Source of the DNA: Leucaena leucocephala
Taxonomy: Eukaryota; Streptophyta; Magnoliopsida; Fabales; Fabaceae
Direction: 5' to 3'
Assembly: GCA_037074615.1 (NCBI GenBank)
Contig: CM073535.1
Coordinates: forward strand, 14,547,001 to 14,611,000
DNA length: 64,000 bases
Shown here: positions 12,015 to 24,640 of the stretch, piece after piece
Numbering within the stretch: position 1 is the stretch's first letter
Layout of the letters: each line of letters starts with the position of its first letter
The notes under the pieces: generated by a model
Database searches by the model: none
What the model was told of the DNA's origin: nothing
What the model saw: only the letters and a program-made list of their open reading frames with translations
Made by a program: the position numbers and the translations under genes

Positions 12015-12385
12015 TGTAATATCCTAATTTTCTTATGTCTTAGGGACCAAACAGTAGTATCTGGAACCACTTTTAAGGTTATTGAAGTCAAATTACACAA
12101 TCTAGAATTTTACTCTACCGAGTATTGTTCACTGTGTAAATTCCATAGAAGTAACTTGACTTTAAAAAATCATAATTAAATCTAGAAAAATCAAAATGAA
12201 GTGTTTCAAATTGCTACATGAAGCTAACTTAATGCTCTTTTAGGGAAAAATTACTTATTGACCACACCTTAACCAAGTCAATGTCGGTCAACATTCAAAT
12301 TTTACTGTTAATCTAGTGTTCTTCTCTGATTCCAGTATTTTGGTCCCAACTTTGAAAAATTATATCTCTATGTGTAGATATCCAA
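12015..12385 (-). repeat. Truncated LTR end of the non-autonomous family
   Basis: It starts TGTAATATCC on plus (the 3' end of a minus-oriented LTR) and follows the reference LTR at 4857 onward, including the CTTAGGGACCAAAC-like block and AAAATCAAAATGAAGTG. Homology stops abruptly after ATATCCAA at about 12385. The rest is lost by deletion or a later rearrangement. Confidence 0.75.
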
Positions 12386-12797
12386 CCCTAGTCATTTTTC
12401 ATAATGCTTCATAGGAGGACTCAGATCCAACTTGGTCTTGTCATTGTGCTTTAGAAAATCTAGGTCTACAACAATGACAAGATAAAGGTCCTTATGTGTA
12501 TAATTTGTTTTAAGCTTTCCTTTGTCTACTCCTTGATCCAGTTTATCAGAAATAAATGGTAGAGTAGTAAAGTTTAAAGATGAAGACCCAGAATTACCTT
12601 GAGGAGTCTCATTCCTTTTCTTTCTTTTTGAAGATGCTGAGAGCTTTGTCGGGTAGGACTTTGTTGTGTGTGCTTCTAAGCCTATGAAGAATTCTTTTCC
12701 TTTGCTGATTTTGACTCACAAGAATCCTCCTTTTCTTTGTCTTTCCCTTTCTAACTCAATTTTTAGCACTTGGGTTCTCGCCATTGCTTGACTAATA
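12386..12797 (-). pseudogene. Possible Sirevirus env-like ORF start (remnant)
   Basis: On minus, an ATG near 12797 opens MARTQVLKIELERERQRKGG, one TGA stop, then about 100 residues in the same frame including SASSKRKKRNETPQ and DKLDQGVDKGKLKTNY. A basic N-terminus beginning MART followed by SSKRKK is reminiscent of the extra 3' reading frame of Sireviruses. This is a weak resemblance with no conserved catalytic motif, and a different retroelement ORF is possible. Confidence 0.3.
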
Positions 12798-14206
12798 AGA
12801 GAGTGAACAGTGAAGATTTTGCGATGACACGGGAGAAGATTGAGAATTTGGATATGAGAGTTGTCTTGGAAGGTTGGGGAAATAGGCTCGTACAATTTTA
12901 ATTACTGAGAGGGAGTTATGGAAACTGTTACAAGCTTTTGGGTTGAGAGATTATGATAGATTTTTCAAAAAGGGTTTCGATGAATTGAACAGTAACGGTC
13001 ATATTTTCAATAAAAAGCTAATAATTTATCGTTAAGTCCTTCAATAAGTTTCTTATTCGAAGTGTTTATTGATAAATCTTCAAACAACAGTAAAAAAATC
13101 ATCGAATAACTATTTGATAAGCCATATTATTAAATAGTTGTTCATTAAATAACAACCTGTTTTACATAAATCATACAATATTTATCGAAGAATCCTTTGA
13201 AGAGCATCATTATCAAATTGTTATTCAATAAAAAAACTTCAGTTATTTTTTAAAAAATACTTCATTTATTGAATAGTTTTTTTGATAAGTTGTTTGATAA
13301 GCTTTAAAGCTTTTTCACAAATTTTATTGAATAACACTTAGATAAGTATTCTTTTCGAAGAATTTATTCATGAGAAATAATACATAATACTTTACAAAGT
13401 TTTAAGACAATTCATTCTTATTGATGAGAAATAATACATAATACTTTTCAAAATAATTCAATTTGTTAAAACACATATATTTTCTTAACTTTATTGAAGC
13501 TTTTATTGATAAGATCCTTAATCGATAACTTATTTGATAAGTTCATGAAAAATTGTGATAATTTTTGAAACTCATGAATTAAAACATGATGCATCACAAG
13601 AAACTAAAAACACACAAAAAGACATATAGCATAGAACATTATTGAAATAGCTTAAATAAATTTTCAATAAATAGAGGGTTAAGATATACTTATCTAGTTT
13701 TGGCAATATGATAAATTGATTTGTGAAATTCTTTTTCCCTTTTTCTCTCATTGTGTTTGAGCATCTTTTGCCAATAGATTTTGCAGCTCCAATGCTGCTT
13801 TGTTGGAATTCTTAAATTTGATGCATCAGTGTAGTTTAGTGAGAGATTTCTTTATTCTCCTATCAAATATAATGAATTTTTTTCCTTTCTAGGATAATTG
13901 TTAGTATGATATAGTATATTAAATATAATAATTTCTTTGTAAGATAATATAAAGATAACTCATCATCAATACATATTAAGTATGCTTATAATTGAGTTTT
14001 CAAAATAAGATGACAAAGATTTTCTTCATTGAAAACTATTTTGAAGATAATGCCTCTTTTTGAAATATGCGCTTTCAATATGATTTTTCAAAGCATGGAC
14101 CTTTGAAAAGTTTTAATCTTGTGAATACATTGAGGATATAGAGATTTTTCAAAGTTTTTCAATGTGCATGCATTAACTGTGCTCAAAAAGTTTGATATAG
14201 AGATTG
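12798..14206. other. Decayed Sirevirus-like sequence rich in GATAAG motifs
   Basis: From about 12960 to 13560 there are many imperfect TCGATAAG/TTGATAAG motifs, as in the Sirevirus LTRs at 30384 and 33026. The stretch 13590-14130 is alignable by eye with 24040-24620, for example the ATGCCTCT-TTTGAAATATGC block followed by AATATGATTTTTCAAA. These two blocks are therefore copies of one older element. No coding region survives. Confidence 0.5.
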
Positions 14207-14211
14207 AGTTT

Positions 14212-16913
14212 TGAAACATCCTTACTTTTGTACTTCTTAGAGACCATTCAGTAACATTTAGAACCATTTACAAGACCTTGGAAGTCCATTAGCTAAATCT
14301 GGAATTTTTCTAAATCTGGAATTTTTCTCTTCTCAAGTTACTGTTCATATGGTATTCCAGATTAGGTGATGAATTTCAAAAAAGCATAACTAATTCTAGA
14401 AAAATCAAAATGAAGTGGTTCAAAAATCTAAGTGAAGATAACATCTTGAAATTTAAGAAAAAAATAATTTCCAGATCAAATGCTTAGTCAATCAAAATAG
14501 TTTATTCGTTAAATATTACTGTTCATTTGGTCAAAAATTCTGAAAACAGATTCTAGTCTCTTATTTTGGAAAATTCGTTATCTTTGTACAGACTTCAAAA
14601 TAAGGTGTTCTTGGTGTTAAAATGAAGCTTGACATGTTAACTAAATGTCTATAAAATTTTATACATTTACTCTATTATTTACTATTTTTCATTACATCAT
14701 GAACATTATTGTTCAACTGTCATATAATATCATTACACATAGCACTTCTTCACATAACATTTACACTATCCAATCCCTAACTTCTCTTCATGCTTCTTCA
14801 TCCTCTTTCATCATTCATGAACTTGTTGCGATTGGATTACATGGATGGGGTGAGATTTCTGGGGAAATCTTAGTAGCAAATGGTACTAAATAATGCATGC
14901 AATGATGTAAATACTTGTGTTTGATTGTGAACGTGTAAACATTGTGTAATGTGCAATCTTCCATGTAACATATGAAATACAATTGATGATAGAATAAAAA
15001 GAAATAGAGTATTACTTAATCATACATGCTTTACAATATCAAAGTAAGCAAACATCACATAAAACATCCAAGCAACATAAGTGTACAAGTAGGTAAGTTC
15101 ACTATCTCATATACTTGACTTTCTTCTTACTTTAACTTTGCTCTGCCTTGTTCTTCTTACTTCCCTTGAATGTGTGGCTGCCTCTTTGGAGTCCACAATC
15201 AAATCCTAACATCACATAATCATCCATCCATTACAATCTAAGTTTCTCTTGAAAATTGAGCTCATTTAACTACATTAACTTTCCTTAATCTGAACTAATA
15301 GACTTGGGCTTTCAATCAATTGATGTCTTGACTTTGCCGTACACAATTTCATCTTTTGAATCCATTTATGAGCTTAGAATCATGAAATTCTAGCTCCTAT
15401 GCACTATTTTGGATATATTTGAAAAACATGCATAATTCTTCCAAAAATTCTCATTTTGATTCCAATGCTTCCAATACTTGTTTCTCTACTTTATTCCACA
15501 CAACTTTTCATTTTAAAACAATTGGAAGCATCAAAATCATGAAATTACAATCACTGTTCATGTAAGTGAACATCACAGAGAAGAACTTCAAAAACTACAA
15601 CTTGGAATTCCAATGTTTCGAAGGTTCTAAACCTATCCAATCCTAGACAAAATCATCATATAAATTCAATGGAAGAATTAGATAATTGAAATTCCATATC
15701 CTTCTATCATGAATAGTGCAGACCAAAGTATATCTTCAATGGCCAAGTCAAGAATATCAACTTGATTTAACAACCAATCACCTAACTAGCTTGTGTAAGC
15801 TTCAATCACATAACTCTAACTTTAATTTTGTCTTTCTCCTTTCATCTAAAGTTTTGGACAGCACATATACATTAGAGAAAACTCAACTTTCTTCCATGAA
15901 AACCCTAAGTTCAAAGTCCCAAATCAAAGGAAAATAAGTTAGGATAGATTGCTTACCTTTAATCTCTAACTTGCTTGAACTTTAGACCTTGGATTCTTCT
16001 TTGTCTTGGCTTGAGTTGGCATTTGGACAGCACCTCCCCAAGAGTTCCAAAGCCATGGTTTTGGATAGAAAATATGGGGGTATTTATAGAAAATCTCATG
16101 GAAAATGAATGGCTAAGATTACTTTGTTCACTATTTGATCTAATGGCTCATAATTGATCTTACATCAAACTTGCCTACCAAGCCAATCTGAGTAAGATCA
16201 CATGACAAAAATCATCCCTTCCCCTTGCCTTGTACGCCATGTCTAAAGTCTTTGTGGTCCCACCATGTGCAACCCTAATTTTTACTTTATTTCTTTTTCT
16301 TTTATTTTTCAAACATTCATAAATGATTCATTATCTAAAAATATTATTGGTCATATAAGGAACCATTTTGGGCCCTCTACATGATCCATTACCTTTATGG
16401 GCTCAACTCCTGAGAAATTCCCCTGGAACATATTTATCGGGTGTTTTAATCTACTGTAAATTCTATAATAAATTCTACATAACTCCTTTTTGAGCTTTGT
16501 CAGTTTTATAAATTCTCATATTAATTATAAGAATTTAGTGCCAAATTTCATCTGATTCTGTGATCCAGAGGATACTATATTAATTTCGATTTCTTCATAA
16601 ATTAATATAATTTTTTCGGGACCTTAAATCAAAATTATGTGTTGCATCAAACTGATCAGAATAATTTGCCCTATTTACTGGGAAACTTTGGGGTTAATCT
16701 GATTCCATGCATTTTTAGATATTTTTTGGCTCAACTTTCAATAATTACACTTAATGGCCCAAAGCTTTTGTCTACTTTACACTTTACAACATAAAACTTT
16801 TAGACTTTTCATTTTAGCCCCTCATCTTTATACCTTAGTCTAATCATTATTTTTCTTTTCTATCCCTCACCACCATCTGTATTATACAGATAGGAAAAAA
16901 ATAGGATATGACA
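14212..16913 (-). mobile_element. Solo LTR of the non-autonomous family, TSD AGTTT
   Basis: A complete 2702-bp LTR: plus-strand start TGAAACATCC, end GGATATGACA. It is flanked by AGTTT at 14207-14211 and again at 16914-16918. The exact 5-bp duplication around a single LTR shows insertion of an element followed by recombination between its LTRs. It contains the conserved hairpin at about 14852. The small open frames inside (for example 14645-14893 and 15716-15937) have no recognisable domains and are treated as chance. Confidence 0.92.
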
Positions 16914-16918
16914 AGTTT

Positions 16919-17079
16919 CAACTTTATTTTTCCAAACCATGGATATGCATGTTTGTAGATCAAGATCAATTTATAAATTAAAGTTCATGAAGCATTATTT
17001 TGAAAGAATAAGTATATAGAAAACATTTATGCACAATTTAGTTTATAATCCATTTAGTATTATTGAAAATCATATCCCG
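16919..17079. other. Short stretch of older host element
   Basis: Interrupted continuation of the sequence left of 14207. Nothing recognisable beyond low complexity. Confidence 0.3.
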
Positions 17080-20000
17080 ATGAATTGATTTGAATTTTCA
17101 AAGTTGGGGAAAATTAGTACAATATTTGTTGGACCTCATAATCAAATGAAATTTTACAAGAACTTCTTATAATTAATATAGGAATTTATAAAACTGACAA
17201 AACTCAAAAAGAAGTTATGTAGAATTTTTAATAGAATTTATAGTGGAATAAAGTACTCGTTAAATACTTTTGAGTGAGGTTTCTTGGAAATTAAGCCATA
17301 AAGGTATTAGACCCATATAAAGGCCCAAGTTGGTGTCCCAGAGGCCCAGTAAGATATTTGAAAAGTCATGTGGGCTAGTGTCCAGAGGAACCCTAGAAAA
17401 ATATGAAATTACAAAAATGCCCCTGGGTTGTAACAATGAACAAGATATGGATGGAGGGCATTTTGGTCATTTTAGATAGGTCAAAATGTCCAGGCAAGTA
17501 CAGGGGTGATTAATCAAAGTCAGGATATGTCCTAATAAGAAGTAAAGAGGTATAAAATGACAATTATACCCTTAGAGTTAATATAGTGCAAGATAGTGTA
17601 CCAAGGGCATTTCGGTGATTTTCCAAGGAATGGTAAGTAGATAAATACTTAGTATAACAATGTCAATAGTAGGAAAAATCTGGATACTATATTTAAGGTC
17701 AGAATACATATTCTGGAATATTATAAAAATTATAAACATAAAATAGTCTGGCTTTTGTGAAACTAACTAGATCAGTACCATATTGGACTAGATTTTTTCC
17801 TATCAATATTTCTCCATTTCATGTGCCAAACATAGCCATATATGATGTCATTACAAAGCTTCCAGTGCAAGCTTGATGAAAGGTGAATTATGGACAATTA
17901 GATCAAATAGTAACTAAAACAATCTTGGCCTTTCATTTCCACCCAAATTTTTCTATAAATGAAACATCCTCCTTTTCTTACATTTTAGGGACCATTCAGT
18001 ATCATTTAGAACCACTTCTAGGGCCATTGAAGTCAAATCATACAATCTGAAATTTTACTCCTAGCGGACACTGTTCATTGTGTAAATTCTAGCAGAGTGA
18101 CCTGACTTCAAAAAATCATAACTAATTCTAGAAAAATCAAAATGAAGTGGTTCAAATTGCTACGCGAAGCTAACATAATCCTATTTCAGGGAAAACTAAC
18201 TCATTGACTACACCTTGACCAGGTCCACGTCAGTCAACATCTGAAGTTTACTGTTCATCCTGCGTTTTTCCCTGATTCCAGCACTTTGGTCCCATCTTTG
18301 CATAACCTCTGCACTATCCAATCCCTAGCTCCTCTCTATGATTCTTCGGTCCTCTTTAAACATACCTGTGGGATTGGGATTACATGGAAGGGGATGAGAT
18401 TTCTGGGGAAATCTTAGTAGCAAACGGTAACCATATAATGTATGCAACTATATGCTTGATGTTACTATGTGTGTACTTAATGATCATGTTTGCATCATGA
18501 TAACATAAATGCTTCCATGTTACTTAATTATAACATATGGACATAGTATAAAAAGGAACAAAGCCTACTTAATCATACATGCCTCACATCATCAAGGTAA
18601 GAAAATATCACATAAAACATCCAAGCAGTATAAGCATACAAGTATGTAAGTTTACTACCTGGCGTGTAGCCTTTCCTTCCAGCTCTTAGCCTTGTCTCTA
18701 AGGTTCCTTCTTTTCATAAGTCAGAGGCTATACATAGCATAATAATATCTTTATTATTATCCAGTATAGCTCTACTTACCTCATGCTCAACTAGGGGTGA
18801 TATCCTTACTCTGACATTCCTTTAACTTTCTTTCTAACTATAGCTAACTTCATTAATAGAGATATTTCTCTATTCTAACTACTAAGAGCAATTCTCTACT
18901 TTATTAGAGCAGGGACTAGATAACTTTCTTACCTCATTCCTAAGCTTTGCCCAGTCCCTCAGCTCCTTAGACTGCTACTGGCTCCACCAGAACTCCTTCC
19001 TTCATTTCTTTCCTTCTCTCTTTCTCTCTTTCTCTCTTCTTTCTCTTATTTCTATTGCCAAATATGTGGTGTGCCTTGAAATGGTAGGGGAGTGACCTAT
19101 TTATAGGTGAGAGGAGGTGGAATGAATGGTCCAAATTGATTCGCGATGAATGGCTCAGATTGCTTCCTTCCTCAAGAAGCTTTGCCTGCATCATCATGAT
19201 GACATCACCCTCCCTGATGACTCACCACTCATGATATCATCTAGGACACCTCAGGGGTATATGTGGTGTAGTGGTGGGGCCCTTGGGACACCTCACCAGC
19301 TGACTCAGCCTTTCCAGAGAGTTCTAGAGTCTTTTCCCTGAATAGACAGTCGAGATCGTGCCACGTGTCCTCTTGCTTTTTTCTCTAATCATGCAATGTG
19401 TCCTTTACTTTTCTTCTTTTATTGTAATCATGCCATGTGGTGCATTGTGGGCCCTATTTATGTCCCCTCATGATTCCATATCACTTTACCCAGTTCTATC
19501 TTGGACCAGGTCACTTTACTTTATTGAAAAAGTACTAAAATAATATTTTAATGCCTATTAGGCCCACATTACTCTTGGGCTACATTTTTGGGCCTTGGAT
19601 TGTCATCTTGGGTTTCTAACCAAGCCCAAATACTCTGGTGGCTTGGTTCCCAAGAAACATCCTTAGTAAATTACCAAAATGCCCTTAATACCTCTTTAAT
19701 ACTTCTAGGGGTACTCTTATCTTTCCATACCTTACCAGTGTACCTCTTGACCCTGGTCAACTATTCAGATACCCTTTCTTGACTGTCTAACCTTAGTCAA
19801 ATAAACATAACGCCCTTCATTTGACTCTAACTTAATGACACAACAGAGTGGCATACCTTCAGTGGCATTTTCATAATTCTTCATTTTTCTCGGTCTTTAT
19901 TAGCCCTGGCCCACATACTTATCTAAAAATATCATTGGGCTTATAAGGTGCCATTTTGGACCCTCTGTATGATCCACTATCTTCATGGGCTCAATTTCTG

Positions 20001-23000
20001 AGAAATTCCCCCAAAACCTATTTATCGGGTCTTTTAATCTACTGTAAATTCTATAGAACTCCTCTTTGGGCTCTGTCAGTTTCAGAAATTCTTATATTAA
20101 TTATAGGAATTTACTGCCACATTTCATCTGATTCTGAGGTCTAGAGAATACTGTATTAATTTTCCTTCTCTTCAAAAATTAATATAAATCTTTCAGGACC
20201 TCATATCAAAACTCTGTGTTGCATCAAACTGATCAGCATAATTTTCTCTATTTACTGAGACCTCTGCTCAACAGGGTCTAGTAGCATCCCTTTTTTAGGC
20301 TATATACTGGGCTTCTAAGCCTAACAATTGGGATATGATAATAAATACCCTCCATATTCTGACCTTTTTGGAAGCTTGGAAACCTTAGGGAAACTCTACC
20401 AAAATTTACTTTGGAGCAAGAAAGAAACATACACCTTGGAGGAACAAGAAAGGTAACTAGCTCCTTTAATCTTAGACTTTATTCTAGGAAGTTTGCTCTT
20501 GGTTTTAAGAGGTTTTTATGGCATTTTCCCTTGATTTTGTTTCTGGACATGCTGTTCATATGTGAGGGAAATGAGTTGTATGTTATAGATAGTTTAGACA
20601 AGCTTAAACAAGCTAAAATCAAGTGGTATTAGCTTGGAAATTCAAGTATACATGTAACTAGAGTTGTGTTCTTGGCTGCCATTATATGAATCACTATTCA
20701 TATGTTTGATTTTCATGATTTTGATGCTTCCAATGGGCTTAAAATGGAAAGTTGTATGGGGATAATGTAGAGAAACAAGTAATGGAAGCATTGTAATCAA
20801 AATGAGAATTTTTGGATAATAAAAGAGGCATTTTGGTTCTATATAGTAGCCAAGGATGTGGTTTGATTTTGGAAAATCTGATTTCATATTTGGATTCTAC
20901 ATGAAAAATTAAGTGAAGATGAACCATGAGAATTTATTTTTGAAAGACGGAAGTATAAGACATAAAGTAGACAAATAATGGAATCTAGTGAGAACTTAGT
21001 CTTGGAATTGTTTTAAAGTTGAGTTTAACTTAATGTTACTTTGTAATGGCTAGGTTTTGATATTTGTATGGGAAGAAGACCATCTCAAAAAGAGTTTGAC
21101 AAGGATAACACAAAAGGTAGCAAAAAAATCTAACTATAATCTTATGTTTGTTTGACTTTATGCTTGCTTGTTAGTTGTGATGTTTGGTTGAGCTTACGTT
21201 TATGTTATGATGATGATGATAAAGTTAGAACCATATGATTGAAGCTTAAACAAGCTAGTTAAGTGGTTGGTTGTTGAATCAAATTGATATTCTTGACTTT
21301 GCCATGGTGTGCCCTGTTCAGTCTGCACTTTTCATGAGGGAAGGAAATTGAATTTCAATGATTTAATGCTTCCATTGAGTTTGTATGATGATTTTGTGTA
21401 GGATTGGAAAGGTTTTGAACCTTGGAAACATTAAAATCTCAAGGTTGTAGTCTTTGAGATTCCTTACGGTTACTGTTCACTCGCATGGACAGTGATTGGA
21501 ATTTCATGATTTTGATGGTTCCAATGGTTTTAAAATGAAAAGTTGTGTGGGGTAAAGTGGAGAAACAAGTATGGGAAGCATTAGAATCAAAATGAGAATT
21601 TTTGAAAGAATTGTATGCTTATGTTCAGTTCTGTACAGCAGGCCATGAAGGAGCTGGAATTTCATGATTCTAAGCTCATAAATGGATTCAAAAGATAAAA
21701 TTGTGTAGGGTAAAGTCAAGACATCAATTGGTTCAAGAGCCAAGTGGATTAGTGAAAATTAGAGAAAGTTATGACAATAAAGAGTGTAACAAAGTTAGTC
21801 TTGAACATGGTTGGAGTTCATGAGTCCTAATGAGTTATGTGATGAATATGAATGTGTTTAGGACCATGAAACATCCAAGAAGATGTTAGGAAGTGATGGA
21901 CATAAAGGCTTCATGGTTGGAAAGCTAGGGAGCAAGGGCTAAAGGTCAAGAGAAAAAGCTTAAGTGCAAGGTAGTGAACTTACCTCTTTATGTGCTTGAT
22001 GTGGTATGCTTATGTGTTGACATGTATATGTTATTTGAATGATGTTGTGACATGATAAATGATGTTGAATGTATTGCGAGTAACATGTTTCCATGGCCAT
22101 GCACTTTATGTAAAAGTATATAGCATGATGGCATGTCACTAATCAAAGAAAGTTATTGAAATTACATATCATGCATTAGCATCCATCTTGCATATTTAAG
22201 TGGTAATGTTTGCTACTGAGATTCCCTAGAATCTCACTCTCCCATAACCAACCAATTTAGGTTAAGCATGATGGATAATGTATGCATGGAGAAGAGTTAA
22301 AGCATGGAAGAAGAAAAGTGAAGTGTTTAAGATGTTAGCATATGCTATGCACTTTCCATGTATGTCAAAGCCATGTAAAGTATCTATTTATGTGACGAGA
22401 TTGTATGAATCAATTATTGTATAACCCCATGATGTATATAAATTCAGAAAAAGGCAAAAGAGATGATTTATGTATGCTGGAACAATTATGGAAAGTGAAA
22501 GAAAGGAAACTGAAATGGTAAAAAAACTAAGTCCTAAAGTAGTTTTGTTGTGGCCTCAGTCTAACCTAGCAAATGAAGGAATTATTTCAAGAAATTTTAT
22601 GAGCATGTAGTACACATCCAGAGCTTTAAGTGCATATGTAGAACGTTTCATTTGGATGTGTATATCAAGAGAAATGAATTTCCAAATTTAGGGACCAGAA
22701 ACTATTTTCAGAGTTTTTGACCAAATGAACAGTAAATTTCAACAAATAAACTGTATCAATTGGCTAATCATTTGGTCTGCAAATTATTTTTTCCTTATAT
22801 TTAAAGATGTTATATTCATGTAGATTTTTGAACCACTTCATTTTGAGTTTTCTAGAATTAATTATGATTTTTTGAAGTTCGTTGCATAATCTGGAATACC
22901 ATATGAATAGTAACTTAAGAAAGAGTAAAATTCCAGATTTGGCTAATGGACTTCCAAGGTATTGTAAGTGGTTTTAAATGCTAATGAATGGTCCCTATGA

Positions 23001-23023
23001 CGTATAAAAGTAAGGATGTTATA
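17080..23023 (+). mobile_element. Plus-oriented LTR of the non-autonomous family, split by a second LTR
   Basis: The segments 17080-17959 and 20346-23023 form one plus-oriented LTR lacking its first several hundred bases. 17080-17959 matches 56950-57376 plus 59228-59610 of the right-hand element. The 3' end reads GTAAGGATGTTATA at 23023. The middle is interrupted by the solo LTR 17960-20340. Inside the second segment a block related to TGATTTTGATGCTTCCAATG occurs twice (about 20700-20830 and 21500-21610), so the LTR contains an internal partial duplication. Confidence 0.75.
17960..20340 (-). mobile_element. Solo LTR of the non-autonomous family, TSD ATAAA
   Basis: The 2381-bp LTR starts TGAAACATCC and ends GGATATGATA (expected GACA, one substitution). 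It is flanked by ATAAA at 17955-17959 and 20341-20345. It is inserted in opposite orientation into the LTR spanning 17080-23023, so it is the younger insertion. It carries the hairpin at 18396-18415 and a pyrimidine-rich stretch near 19000-19050. Confidence 0.92.
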
Positions 23024-23490
23024 GGAACAATTATTTAGAATTAAAGAAAGGAATTGAAATGGTAAAAATGTAGGTCCTATAGCAGTTTTGTTTTTGCTTC
23101 AGTTTGATCAAGTAAATGAGGGAATTAATTCACAGAATTTTATGACCATGTAGTACACATCTAGATCTATAAATTCATAATAAGATGCTTCATTTGGACA
23201 TATATATTAAGAGAGAAAAAATTCCAAATTTAAGAGACAGAATCTAGAATTTTCAAAATTTGCCATATGAATAGTAAAAAGTAACGATTTAACTGTATTG
23301 ATTGGGAAATTCAATGTCCATATTTATAGCTTTCCCTTAAAGAGATATGAAATAGATACAAATAGAAATTTGAATCACCTTGATGCAATTTTTCTATAAT
23401 TAGTTAAGAATTTTTAAATTTAGGTTGTCAATCTCAAAATAACCTAATGAACAACATCTGAGAAGTAAGTTTTAAAATTTTAATTTTTGG
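22473..23490 (+). repeat. Adjacent duplicated LTR 3' ends
   Basis: The block starting GGAACAATTATGGAAAGTG (about 22481-23023) is repeated with substitutions from 23025 to about 23490: AGAAAGGAA-TGAAATGGTAAAA, CATGTAGTACACATC and ATTCCAAATTTA occur in both. This is either a tandem duplication or two LTR copies abutting. The second copy loses its last bases near 23490. Confidence 0.7.
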
Positions 23491-24640
23491 GCCCATGTAA
23501 TGCCTCCCGCTAATCAAATACACTTTTAAATATATACTTTGAGAGGTTAAAAGTATGATGTTTTAATTATCACATTTTTCATGCTTGGAATAACTTATCT
23601 AGTAGGAATGTGCAAATAAAGCATAAGGCTTTTATCTATTTTTATCTTTCTATGAAGATGGGCTTGAAACTTATATAGATAATTAATTCATTAGAACGAA
23701 TAAAAAGTCTAACTCATTGGATAAGAGGACTCAGAAGTTCAAGCATAGAATGACACATTAAAATCAATTTTCAATATTACGGAAACATCTTCAAGATAGA
23801 TTTGAAGCATTTATGATATTCCCTCAAAGATATTAACTTCCAATTTTTTTTTAAAAATTGCATGCTAATCATAATCAAATGCATTTTTAAATCAAATTTA
23901 TGCAAGTGAAAACCTAATCAAGTGTATGCAATTTTTTTTAAAGATCAAAATATTTGATGCGTGAATTTTGAAATATAGAAAACTAAATTTTAGATTATGC
24001 ATTTCAAAATGAATTAAAAGAAAAATAATATTTAAGCACAATTTTGCTTTACTTTATGATGCATAATAAAAATAAACACATATAACATAGAAAGAACATT
24101 AAGATCAAGATAGCTCAAATATATTTTTAATATAAAGAGAGGGTTGAAGAAAGCTTATTCCTTCCTTTCTTGTTGTACTCGAGCATCTTGTATTAGAAAT
24201 GATGTTGATCCCTTCAATTTGTTGCCAATTGATCTTTACTGCTTCAATGCTCACTTGTCTTCATCTCAATCTTGATGTATCCTCAATGAAGTCCATTGAG
24301 ACATTTATTTTATTCTCCTGTAATAGATGAAAATGTCTTTCTTTCAAGGAGAATAGTTAGTATGGTCAAATAGAGGATAATTTCCATTTATGTGAGACCA
24401 TATAATGTATGACAACTCATCATCAAAACATATTATTTCTCAGTGAATATAGATCAATATGCTAACCAATAGAACTTGTAAAATGGTATGCTCATGTAAA
24501 TGTCAAGTTCTCCCTTTCATGAATGAAATTAGCCTTGATGAATAATGCCTCTATTTGAAATATGCAATTTTAATATGATTTTTCAAAATATGAATCTTTT
24601 GAAAAATTCATTTCATGAAATATGGTTTTTCAAAATACGA
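23491..24640. other. Decayed retroelement interior related to 13590-14130
   Basis: It shares ordered blocks with 13590-14130, including the ATGATGCAT and AACATAGAA region and the ATGCCTCTATTTGAAATATG block near 24546. No open reading frame with recognisable motifs. Probably part of a Sirevirus-related element; the family is uncertain. Confidence 0.4.

Noticed and set aside
20411..22300. Several 60-80 residue ORFs as possible host genes
   Set aside because: All lie within LTR sequence repeated elsewhere in the window and have no domain.
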